Source of the DNA: Deltaproteobacteria bacterium
GTDB taxonomy: Bacteria > Myxococcota_A > UBA9160 > UBA6930
NCBI GenBank assembly: GCA_029261815.1
Contig: JAJDAQ010000011.1
Coordinates: 1-34,644, forward strand
DNA length: 34,644 nt
Direction: 5' to 3'
This document shows positions 7,223-13,599 of the stretch, piece after piece (the first letter of the stretch is position 1; each line of letters starts with the position of its first letter). Both the position numbers and the translations under genes were made by a program. The notes under the pieces are model-generated. The model saw only the letters and a list, made by a program, of their open reading frames with translations. It searched no databases and was not told where the DNA came from.

Positions 7223-7370
7223 CGTCGATCTCGTCCTCGCGAATGCCGGCTTTGAAGCCCTTGATGGCCTTGCCCAACCCCGAGCCGAGCTCGGGCAATC
7301 GGCGCGCTCCGAAGATCACGATGATGATGCCGAGGATGATGAGGAGCTCTGTGGCCCCGAGACCGAACAT
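7179..7370 (-). CDS. tatA: Sec-independent translocase subunit TatA
   Basis: A 63-aa protein starting MFGLGATELLIILG: a short N-terminal membrane helix (about 6-20), then the hallmark FGARRLPELGSGLGKAIKGF amphipathic helix and a short charged tail. This is the standard TatA/TatE layout and length. It forms the pore-like component of the twin-arginine pathway that exports folded proteins. tatB and tatC are not adjacent. I chose the ATG at 7370 because family members start with this M-F/M-x-G sequence; an upstream frame exists but would place residues before the membrane helix. The 3' end overlaps the convergent zinc-ribbon gene by 44 nt. Confidence 0.92.
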   Translation of the reverse strand: MFGLGATELLIILGIIIVIFGARRLPELGSGLGKAIKGFKAGIREDEIDVTPKTDEVSDGDKP

Positions 7371-7434
7371 GCTCAGTAGGGTGCCCGCCGCGCGGGAGCC
7401 GGTCAAGCCACCGCACACCCGGCCCATCGGCCGC

Positions 7435-7440
7435 TAGGAT
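7435..7440 (+). promoter_or_regulatory. CTAG-containing -10-like element before the phosphomannomutase gene
   Basis: TAGGAT (in context CTAGGAT) begins 14 nt before the ATG at 7449. The intervening bases are all C/G with no Shine-Dalgarno, suggesting a leaderless or near-leaderless transcript. The AGGA within it could alternatively act as a weak ribosome site. Confidence 0.4.
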
Positions 7441-7448
7441 CCCGCCCC

Positions 7449-8798
7449 ATGTCGATCTTCAAGGCTTATGACATCCGCGGCACCGTCCCGGATCAACTCG
7501 ATGCAGACACCGCTTACCGTGTCGGACGCGCAACTGCGCGCTTCCTGGGGGCGGACCGCCTGGTGATCGGTCGCGATGCGCGCGCGCATTCGCCCGAACT
7601 CGCCGCGGCCCTTGTCCGTGGCGTGACTGAAGAAGGGGTGGCGGTCACCGACCTCGGACTTGCCGCGACACCGATGCTCTACTTCGCTGTCGACAGTCTC
7701 GGCGCAGGTGGCGGGATCATGCTGACCGCTTCCCACAATCCAGCGCAGTACAACGGTTTCAAGATCTGCCGCGAGAACGCGATCCCGGTGGGCGGCGAAA
7801 CGGGTCTGAAGGACATCGAAGCGCTGGCGGCCGACATCGCTGCCGATGCCCCGGTGTTGCCGTCGGGAACCGTGACCGCGGTCGATGTGATCGACGGATA
7901 CATTGTGCACGCCCGTGCTGTCGGCGGTGGGTGTCCGACGGCCAAGGTGGCGATCGATTGCGGGAACGGCATGGCCGCCGTTGCCCTCGAACCGCTGCTC
8001 GAACAACTGCCGCTCGATGTCGAGCGCCTCTATTTCGAACCCGACGGGACGTTTCCAAATCATCCGGCGGATCCGCTCAACGCCGACAACCTCGTCGACG
8101 TCTGTGCGGCTGTGAAACGGACCGGCGCCGCCTTTGGCGTCGCGTTCGATGGCGACGCAGACCGCGCCGTCTTCATCGACGAACACGGTGAAGTGGTCCC
8201 GTCAGACCTGATGACCGGAGTCCTGGCGCGCTCGCAGCTGAAGCGTCACCCGGGTGGGACGGTGCTGTACGACCTTCGATCCAGCTGGGCGACCGCTGAA
8301 GAGATCGAGGCCGCGGGCGGCGTCGCGAAGATGTGTCGCGTCGGGCATTCGTTCGTGAAGGCCGACATGCGCCGCGAGGACGCAGTGTTTGCCGGCGAAC
8401 TCTCGGGCCACTTCTATTTCCGGTTCTCGCCGACATTGGTCGCCGATGACGGGATCGCGGCCTTCGTCGCCCTCGTCGACGTGCTCGCGGAGTCGGGCCA
8501 ACCGTTGTCCGAACTGGTGGCTCCCTTGCGGCGGTATCACGCGAGCGGCGAGATCTCGCGGGATGCGGGCAGCCGCGAGCGAATGACCGCGATCATGGAG
8601 CGAGTGGCCGCACTCCACGCTGGGGCGGATGAGATCTCTTGGATGGACGGCTTGCTCGTCCGCTATTCCGACTGGTGGTTCAACCTTCGCCCGTCGAACA
8701 CCGAGCCGCTCCTGCGAATCAACCTCGAGGCGCGCACGCAGGACCGCATGGTCCGCGAGCGAGACGCGCTCGTGGACCAGATGGAAGCCGCAGGATAA
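7449..8798 (+). CDS. manB: Phosphomannomutase/phosphoglucomutase
   Basis: A 449-aa alpha-D-phosphohexomutase. The four expected motifs are all visible: KAYDIRG (5-11), the phosphoserine loop TASHNP (93-98, Ser95 carries the phosphate), the metal loop DGDADR, the sugar-recognition loop GELSGHFYF and the phosphate-binding RPSNTEP near the C-terminus. It interconverts mannose-6-P and mannose-1-P, and probably the glucose pair (AlgC/ManB type), feeding GDP-mannose and nucleotide sugars for surface polysaccharide. Length is normal for the family. It stands alone between convergent minus-strand genes and is closed by a strong hairpin at 8804-8827. Confidence 0.93.
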   Translation: MSIFKAYDIRGTVPDQLDADTAYRVGRATARFLGADRLVIGRDARAHSPELAAALVRGVTEEGVAVTDLGLAATPMLYFAVDSLGAGGGIMLTASHNPAQYNGFKICRENAIPVGGETGLKDIEALAADIAADAPVLPSGTVTAVDVIDGYIVHARAVGGGCPTAKVAIDCGNGMAAVALEPLLEQLPLDVERLYFEPDGTFPNHPADPLNADNLVDVCAAVKRTGAAFGVAFDGDADRAVFIDEHGEVVPSDLMTGVLARSQLKRHPGGTVLYDLRSSWATAEEIEAAGGVAKMCRVGHSFVKADMRREDAVFAGELSGHFYFRFSPTLVADDGIAAFVALVDVLAESGQPLSELVAPLRRYHASGEISRDAGSRERMTAIMERVAALHAGADEISWMDGLLVRYSDWWFNLRPSNTEPLLRINLEARTQDRMVRERDALVDQMEAAG

Positions 8799-8803
8799 GG
8801 CTG

Positions 8804-8827
8804 GATGCGCTCCGGCTGGAGCGCATC
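8804..8827. terminator. Bidirectional terminator hairpin between convergent genes
   Basis: GATGCGCTCC, loop GGCT, then GGAGCGCATC: a perfect 10-bp stem with a 4-nt loop in the 31-nt gap between the mutase (+) and the DsbA-like gene (-). The downstream T content is low on both strands. The position and stem strength argue for transcription termination from both sides. Confidence 0.7.
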
Positions 8828-8829
8828 GT

Positions 8830-9882
8830 TCAGCTTGCGCCGCCCAGTTCTGCGTCGATCAGTCGTTGGAATTCACTGAACGGCTGCGCACCCTTCACCT
8901 TGATTCCGTTCACGAAGAACGTGGGCGTCGAGTTCACACCAGCAGCCTGGCCGTCGGCGAGGTCCTGGGTCACCCGATTCGCGTGCCGACCCTCGCTCAT
9001 GCAGGCGTTGAACTCCTCGACGTCGAGGCCGAGTTGCTGCGCATAACCTTGGAGCGCAGGCGGCTCGAGACCCGCGGGCGCCTCGAACACGAGGTCGTGG
9101 TACTCCCAGAACTTGCCCTGGTCCTCGGCGCAGCCAGCGGCCTCCGAAGCACCGCGCGCGGCCGGGTGAATCGACTCGAGCGGAAAGTGCTTGTAGACGA
9201 AGCGAATGCGTCCCTCGTACTGCTGTAGCACCTGCTTGATCGTGGGCTCGGCGCGCACGCAGAACGGGCATTGATAGTCGCTGAATTCCACGATGGTTAC
9301 CGGAGCGTCCATCGGGCCCTGGGCCGATCCCGTTGTGGCGACCTCTACGCGCGGCGTCTGGATCAATATCTCGACGCCGGCCGCGGTCCGCAGCTCCGTC
9401 ACGAATTCGCGTGCGGCGTTCGCGCCCGCTTGTCGCTGGAGGAAGTCCTGGATCTGGCCTTCGACCGAGGCGAAGTCGGAGCCGATTCGCGCCTGGTTCT
9501 CGTCGTAGAAGGCCTTTACCTCTTCCGCCGTCACGGTGACGCGCTTCGACGCTTCCTGATCGAGGACTTCGTCCGCCGTCAGGCCCCGGTTGGCCGCTTC
9601 GGCTTCGAGCAGCCGCTGGCCGATCAGATTCTCGATCTGGGCCACGCGCAATTCGTGAAGCGCGGACGCGTCGCCTCCAGTCTGCTGTTCCAGCAGCCCA
9701 TCCTTGATGAAGGCATCGAGTTCGTCGAACGTGATGGCGACGTCACCGATTCGCGCAGCGACGGCCCCAGTCGCGGCTTCTGCCTGTGCGTCGGCGGCCG
9801 AGGACTGTGACTCCGCGGCACAGGCAACGGCGAATAGCGCGAGGCCCACGAGCAGGACGCGGAAGGCAGGTTGGATGGTCAT
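8830..9882 (-). CDS. DsbA-family thioredoxin-fold lipoprotein with SurA-like N-terminal domain
   Basis: A 350-aa protein. The start at 9882 has GGAG about 9 nt upstream. A signal sequence ends in a lipobox (FAVAC, Cys21), so it should be a lipoprotein outside the cytoplasm. Residues about 40-170 resemble the helical N-terminal part of SurA/PpiC-type chaperones (RIGDVAITFDELD..., LIGQRLLEAEA). Residues about 185-345 form a DsbA-like thioredoxin domain with redox motif CPFC (205-208) and cis-proline loop STPTFF (318-323). Such proteins oxidise or isomerise disulfides in exported proteins. The chaperone-like front end suggests substrate handling joined to disulfide exchange. It is followed by a separate hydrolase upstream on the same strand. 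Confidence 0.88.
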   Translation of the reverse strand: MTIQPAFRVLLVGLALFAVACAAESQSSAADAQAEAATGAVAARIGDVAITFDELDAFIKDGLLEQQTGGDASALHELRVAQIENLIGQRLLEAEAANRGLTADEVLDQEASKRVTVTAEEVKAFYDENQARIGSDFASVEGQIQDFLQRQAGANAAREFVTELRTAAGVEILIQTPRVEVATTGSAQGPMDAPVTIVEFSDYQCPFCVRAEPTIKQVLQQYEGRIRFVYKHFPLESIHPAARGASEAAGCAEDQGKFWEYHDLVFEAPAGLEPPALQGYAQQLGLDVEEFNACMSEGRHANRVTQDLADGQAAGVNSTPTFFVNGIKVKGAQPFSEFQRLIDAELGGAS

Positions 9883-9973
9883 GGTTTCGTCTCCAATGGA
9901 CAGGGTCGCTGGCGACCATGCGAGGGGACCAGTCTTGGATCTGGTCTTGGATGCCGCCAGGCGGCGAAGGTGG

Positions 9974-10753
9974 CTAGTGGTCGTGGCCCCGGGCTTCGAG
10001 GAATTTCCACATCTGCTTCAGGGCGATGCCGGGGAGGCTGCTATGCGGCGCATCGAACCACGCGATGCGCTTCGGTTCACCGGTTGCGGCGTGGAGCGCC
10101 TCGGAAGCCGCACGGGGAATGACCTCGTCTCGTTCGGCCTGGATGAATAGCGTCGCGCGCGGCGCAAGCCGGCCAGCCCAGTGGGCCGGGTTCGCGCTGT
10201 CGGGGCCGATCCCGGCACCTCCGAGGGCGAGCGCGGTGGCCACGATTCTGGGTTCTTCCGCGCAGAAGATCGTGCCCAGGATCGCGCCCAGGCTGAAACC
10301 CGCGTACACCGGGTGGTCTGCATCGACCAACGGGTCGCCGTCGGCGGCCTCTAGCAGCCGGCGGAGGTCGACGACGGCCTGCTCCGCGAGGTCGAGCCAG
10401 AGCCCTTCGTCCAATTGGCCCAGGTTCATGACGCGCTCCGAGAGCTTGGCGCTCGCGCGCTCGCCGTGGAGCGGGAAGTCGATGGTCGCTACTGCTGCGC
10501 CGGCGCGGGCCCAGGGGAGGACGATGCTGTCCATCGTGTCATTGGCCCGGTGGTGGCCGAGGCCGTGCTGCGCGATGACCAGCGGAAACGGGCCAGCTCC
10601 GCTCTCGGGCGCCAGGAAGCGTGCGGCGACCCGGTCTCCGCGACTCGAGTACTCGACCGTCCATTCGCGGACACCGTCTCGGCAACGAATCTCACCGGTC
10701 CACGTTCCGAGCGGTTCGGATGTCAGATTCGGGTCGAGGTCGAGGCGTCTCAT
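9974..10753 (-). CDS. Alpha/beta hydrolase (dienelactone hydrolase/esterase-like)
   Basis: A 259-aa soluble alpha/beta hydrolase. The oxyanion-hole region is QHGLGHH (62-68), the nucleophile elbow is GFSLG with Ser154, the acid is likely Asp209 in QAERDEVIP and the base His237 in DAPHSSLPG, so a complete triad is present. IDFPLHGERA is typical of prolyl-oligopeptidase- or dienelactone-hydrolase-like esterases. The substrate cannot be told. No Shine-Dalgarno precedes the ATG; TAGACT lies 9 nt upstream, inside an inverted repeat. Downstream lies the DsbA-like gene after 91 nt. Confidence 0.85.
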   Translation of the reverse strand: MRRLDLDPNLTSEPLGTWTGEIRCRDGVREWTVEYSSRGDRVAARFLAPESGAGPFPLVIAQHGLGHHRANDTMDSIVLPWARAGAAVATIDFPLHGERASAKLSERVMNLGQLDEGLWLDLAEQAVVDLRRLLEAADGDPLVDADHPVYAGFSLGAILGTIFCAEEPRIVATALALGGAGIGPDSANPAHWAGRLAPRATLFIQAERDEVIPRAASEALHAATGEPKRIAWFDAPHSSLPGIALKQMWKFLEARGHDH

Positions 10754-10755
10754 CG

Positions 10756-10782
10756 GCCGAGGAGTCTAGTGGAGTCCTCGGC
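10756..10782 (-). promoter_or_regulatory. Inverted repeat enclosing a -10-like element before the hydrolase
   Basis: Arms GCCGAGGA (10756-10763) and TCCTCGGC (10775-10782) flank an 11-nt spacer. On the minus strand the spacer and inner arm contain TAGACT (10768-10763), 15 nt before the ATG at 10753. A regulator bound here would cover the promoter. The repeat could also act as a terminator for the sigma-factor gene that ends at 10798. Confidence 0.4.
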
Positions 10783-10797
10783 GCATGTCGGTCTCGC

Positions 10798-11376
10798 TCA
10801 ACGGGCCAGGAGGGCCTGCCGTGCGCGGTAGAGATGGGATTTTACGGCGTCCCGGCTCCGATCCGTCTTGAGCGCGATTTCCTCGATCGAGCGGTGCTCC
10901 AGGTGATGGAGCCGGAAGAGTTCCCATTGGTCGCGCGATAAGCGCTGCGCGGCCTGATGGAGACGCTCGAGCCGTTCGTTTCGCTCGTACGCGGCCAACG
11001 GATTGGCATCGCCGAGCTCTTCGTCGGCGAGTTCCAAGCCGCCCTCGAGCTCGTCCTGCCCGAGGGGCACCGTTTCAGCCCGCTTGCGCTTGTAGCGGTT
11101 TGCGATGGTCCGCCGCGTCAGGCCGAAGACCCAAGCTGCGAACGGCGCTTCACCGCGGAAGCCCTCGAGCGAGTTGAATACGTTGATGAAGACCTCTTGG
11201 ACGGTCTCGTCGACGTCGGCCGGGTTGGCCATGCGTCGTCCTACGAAGCGGTGTACCCGCTTGAAGTACCGCTCGTACAAGATGTCGAAGGCGTCCCGCT
11301 GGCCGGCGATGACACTCTTGACGAGCACCTCGTCGGTCGGCTCGGGGACTGCTGCTACTGCGTCCGGAGCTGCCAA
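10798..11376 (-). CDS. RNA polymerase sigma factor, ECF (sigma-70 family)
   Basis: A 192-aa protein with sigma region 2 (about 27-97: YERYFKRVHRFVGRR, ADVDETVQEVFINVF, FRGEAPFAAWVFGLTRRTIANRY) and region 4 (about 140-191: LSRDQWELFRLHHLEHRSIEEIA, DRSRDAVKSHLYRARQALLAR). The start is TTG at 11376, supported by GGAAGGA 8 nt upstream. It should direct RNA polymerase to a specific stress or envelope regulon. No anti-sigma factor is adjacent, which is unusual for ECF factors. A 6-bp inverted repeat at 11405-11420 lies in its 5' leader and may be an operator. Confidence 0.92.
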   Translation of the reverse strand: MAAPDAVAAVPEPTDEVLVKSVIAGQRDAFDILYERYFKRVHRFVGRRMANPADVDETVQEVFINVFNSLEGFRGEAPFAAWVFGLTRRTIANRYKRKRAETVPLGQDELEGGLELADEELGDANPLAAYERNERLERLHQAAQRLSRDQWELFRLHHLEHRSIEEIALKTDRSRDAVKSHLYRARQALLAR

Positions 11377-11404
11377 TGTCTCGATCCTTCCCAGGTTGTC
11401 CCGC

Positions 11405-11420
11405 CGTGGCGTGAGCCACG
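11405..11420 (-). promoter_or_regulatory. Inverted repeat upstream of the sigma factor gene
   Basis: CGTGGC, GTGA, GCCACG: a 6-bp stem with a 4-nt loop 29 nt upstream of the TTG start. Further up, at 11471-11485, the minus strand carries two TGACA copies separated by five T, one forming a TTGACA -35-like box. No good -10 is seen at the right distance. Confidence 0.3.
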
Positions 11421-11513
11421 TGCAAAGACCATCCCCCCACGAAGAGGAGTGGCCGGGGGTCCGGGTCGGGTGTCAAAAAATGTCACTCGAGGACGAAGAT
11501 TGTTGCGGGAATT

Positions 11514-11527
11514 GCCCCCCGAGGGGC
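11514..11527 (-). terminator. Weak hairpin after the ParA-companion gene
   Basis: On the minus strand GCCCC, loop TCGG, GGGGC directly follows the stop codon at 11528. The stem is only 5 bp and is followed by AATT, so it is a marginal terminator between this gene and the sigma-factor leader. Confidence 0.3.
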
Positions 11528-12085
11528 TCAACCCGCGTTTGGGTCTTGAAGCCAGGTCTGGAAGGCCGGAAGAACGACGTTTACCCAGGTCGGCGCACCG
11601 TTCGAGCCGGCTCCTGGCCAAGCGGCGTTCTCCAAGACTGCGCGTTCGTCCGGGACGTGGCCCAGGTAGCTGGGCGTCACGATCCCAGGGAGCGCTTCCG
11701 TGGCCGCCTCGAAGAGCCGCCGGGCAGCGGTCCCGGTAGACGCTCCGTGGACGATGACGGCTGGCCGAGGGGCCTCGCTGCAGCGTTCCAGGTCGCTTCG
11801 CAACCGTGCGACATCCATGCCGTCCGGGCTCGTGAAGTGGAGGCTTGGCACGGCGGACGAGCCCGCTGCATCGCCCGGCTGCCACATGACCTTGGGGGCA
11901 CCGGTTGCCTCGTGGGCGGTCAGGAGCTGCTGAATGATCGCGTAGCGCAGTTCCTCGCCGGGCCAGGCGGCCACGCGCAGGGCCAGGGAGCAGACGGGGT
12001 CCTGCGGCGCGGCAGCGACCGGGGGACTTTCCGGCTCGGCGTCGTCGAGGAAGAAATGGAGGACATCACCGAGTTTTCGCGCCAC
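11528..12085 (-). CDS. Unknown protein coupled to ParA-CBM48 (possible degenerate ParA/MinD-like)
   Basis: A 185-aa protein. I chose the GTG at 12085, which has AGGAAAG 12 nt upstream and starts 47 nt after the ParA stop; the frame is open further up but would run into the ParA gene. I do not recognise a family. The N-terminal part (VARKLGDVLHFFLDD) could be a short dimerising helix. The C-terminal part (EALPGIVTPSYLGHVPDERAVLENAAWPGA) resembles the end of MinD/FlhG-type ATPases, where a predicted protein partner is checked, but there is no P-loop. It may be a nucleotide-free relative or partner of the ParA upstream. It has no membrane segment or signal. Confidence 0.6.
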   Translation of the reverse strand: MARKLGDVLHFFLDDAEPESPPVAAAPQDPVCSLALRVAAWPGEELRYAIIQQLLTAHEATGAPKVMWQPGDAAGSSAVPSLHFTSPDGMDVARLRSDLERCSEAPRPAVIVHGASTGTAARRLFEAATEALPGIVTPSYLGHVPDERAVLENAAWPGAGSNGAPTWVNVVLPAFQTWLQDPNAG

Positions 12086-12132
12086 GCGATCTTGATTCTT
12101 TCCTGTGCGGCCGGGGTGTGCCCGGTCGCGGA

Positions 12133-13227
12133 CTAGCGGACCACCAGGACCGAGTTGCGTCCGCCGACCGGGCCGGGTGCCGAACGGGGATTGATCGGGT
12201 CTTCGCGCCATTCCCCGTCCACGACATATCGATAGTGATAGGTCCCCGGCGCCAGGGAAAGGATCTTGGTCCAGACGCGGTCACCGGACTCGGCCTGAAC
12301 CAACGACTGCACATCCTTGTCCGGTACCCATCCATTGAAGTCGCCCGCGATGCGCACGTCGGTCGCGCCAAGGTCGCGGAACTGGACCACGACCTCGCGA
12401 GCGGGCCCGGCGGGAACGAAGTCGTCGAAGCCGAGTTCGACGCTCCCGGGTTCGGGCGTCAAGGCGAGTTCGATCGCGAGTGCGCTGTAGTCTTGCGCGC
12501 CGTTGGCATTCTTGGCGAACGTGACCAGGGGGCGGCCGCGGCGAGCGGCTTCGCGGAGCTTGATGTTGGACCGAATCACGGAATCGAAACAAAGGTCGCC
12601 GAACCGGGTCCGGATTTCGCCCAGGGTTTCGCGCGCATAGCGTGTACGTCCGTCATACAGCGTCGGGAGGATGCGGACGGTCAAGTCGTGACCGATGCGG
12701 TCGGAAAGCAGCGCGATGGTTTCGAGGAGCTTCTGCACGCCGTGAATGGCGAAGTCGCTGGTTTCCAGCGGCACGATGACTTCTCGCGCCGCTCGAAGCG
12801 CGTTGAACGTCAACACGCCCACGTTGGGCGGACAGTCGATGATGGCGTAGTCGAAGCGGTCGGCGACGCTCTCGAGTGCCACGGCAAGGCGTTCGTTGCG
12901 ATCACTGGCGCGATCGGTCGCGAGCTTCTGTTCGAGCGCCGACAACACGATGCCCGAAGGAGCGATCTGCAGATTGGAACTCCACGTCAGCAGGATTTCC
13001 TCGATCGGCGTCACCATGTCCGATCCCGCGGGATCGCACAGCACTTCGTACAGGTTCTCGTCGATGGCTTCGGGGTCGAACCCGAGGGCCAGCGTCGAGT
13101 GCGCTTGCGGATCCATGTCGACGACCAACACGCGGGCGCCGGAGACAGCAAGGCAGCCGGCCAGGTTCACCGTCGTCGTGGTCTTCCCACAGCCTCCCTT
13201 CTGATTCACGATCGCGATGGTGCGCAT
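12133..13227 (-). CDS. ParA-family ATPase fused to a CBM48/AMPK glycogen-binding domain
   Basis: A 364-aa protein with an excellent ribosome site (AGGAG, 8 nt before the ATG at 13227). Residues 1-258 are a ParA/Soj ATPase: KGGCGKTT (10-17), VDMDPQAHST (37-45), IIDCPPNVG (129-137) and DGRTRYARE (192-200). Residues about 278-364 are an E-set/CBM48 domain like that of AMPK beta and isoamylases: VRIAGDFNGW (291-300), then LAPGTYHYRYVVDGEW and NSVLVVR. ParA positions DNA or protein cargo using ATP-driven nucleoid binding; CBM48 binds alpha-glucan. The fusion could link ParA-type positioning to glycogen or another polysaccharide, or the domain could have been reused for protein contacts. No ParB gene or parS site is nearby. 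Confidence 0.92.
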   Translation of the reverse strand: MRTIAIVNQKGGCGKTTTTVNLAGCLAVSGARVLVVDMDPQAHSTLALGFDPEAIDENLYEVLCDPAGSDMVTPIEEILLTWSSNLQIAPSGIVLSALEQKLATDRASDRNERLAVALESVADRFDYAIIDCPPNVGVLTFNALRAAREVIVPLETSDFAIHGVQKLLETIALLSDRIGHDLTVRILPTLYDGRTRYARETLGEIRTRFGDLCFDSVIRSNIKLREAARRGRPLVTFAKNANGAQDYSALAIELALTPEPGSVELGFDDFVPAGPAREVVVQFRDLGATDVRIAGDFNGWVPDKDVQSLVQAESGDRVWTKILSLAPGTYHYRYVVDGEWREDPINPRSAPGPVGGRNSVLVVR

Positions 13228-13439
13228 GACGAATTCTCCTGGATGCGCCGCTACTCGGGGTCCCGGATCGGCGGGGGCATCCCGCTGGTCCGTTGCGGCG
13301 AACGCGTGAGACGGGGTGTCGCAGTCGGCCCAGATTCAATGAGTCCGCCGCCGGACCGCTCTTGGAGTCCGCGGCGAGGCAAAGCGCCCCTGCCAAAGCG
13401 GCGGTCGGTTTCGGAAATTCCGCTCGTGAACTGGGCCAA

Positions 13440-13500
13440 TTGACGATCCCCCCGGTCGTCTCTCGTTGCCGAAAGCTACCCCAGGCAACGGCTTCGTCAA
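13440..13500. promoter_or_regulatory. Nested inverted repeats upstream of ParA-CBM48
   Basis: TTGACGA (13440-13446) pairs with TCGTCAA (13494-13500), and inside lies CGTTGCC (13464-13470) paired with GGCAACG (13484-13490). On the minus strand the outer right arm gives a TTGACG -35-like box, followed after 16 nt by TAGCTT. It could be the ParA promoter with an operator. Confidence 0.35.
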
Positions 13501-13587
13501 CCAAATGTGCTGGAATCTTGGGAGGTTGCGGCGGAACTTGCGAGTTGCGATCGGCCTCGGGTGTTCGCCCGAAGGCGGGCCCTGCGG

Positions 13588-13593
13588 TAAAGT
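13588..13593 (+). promoter_or_regulatory. -10-like element before the 2-phosphoglycerate kinase-like gene
   Basis: TAAAGT begins 12 nt before the ATG at 13600, with no Shine-Dalgarno between. Transcription would start at the A of the ATG, a leaderless layout. Confidence 0.4.
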
Positions 13594-13599
13594 GATCGC

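Larger units (their letters stand above)
13228..13599. other. 372-nt divergent intergenic region
   Basis: This gap lies between the ParA-CBM48 (-) and 2-phosphoglycerate kinase-like (+) genes. I see no supported gene in it. It holds nested inverted repeats at 13440-13500, the ParA ribosome site at its left end and a TAAAGT hexamer at its right end. Open frames crossing it are antisense extensions of neighbouring genes. Confidence 0.6.

Noticed and set aside
7373-7406. TTGACC box upstream of tatA as a sigma-70 promoter
   Set aside because: The nearest -10-like sequence is about 22 nt away, too far for a normal spacer.
11414-11434. Possible sigma-54 promoter (TTTGCA with upstream GG on the minus strand)
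   Set aside because: The -24 side is only a G-run and lacks TGGCA; the match is too weak.
12118-13443. Long plus-strand open frame opposite ParA-CBM48
   Set aside because: Antisense to a gene with full ParA and CBM48 motifs and a strong ribosome site.
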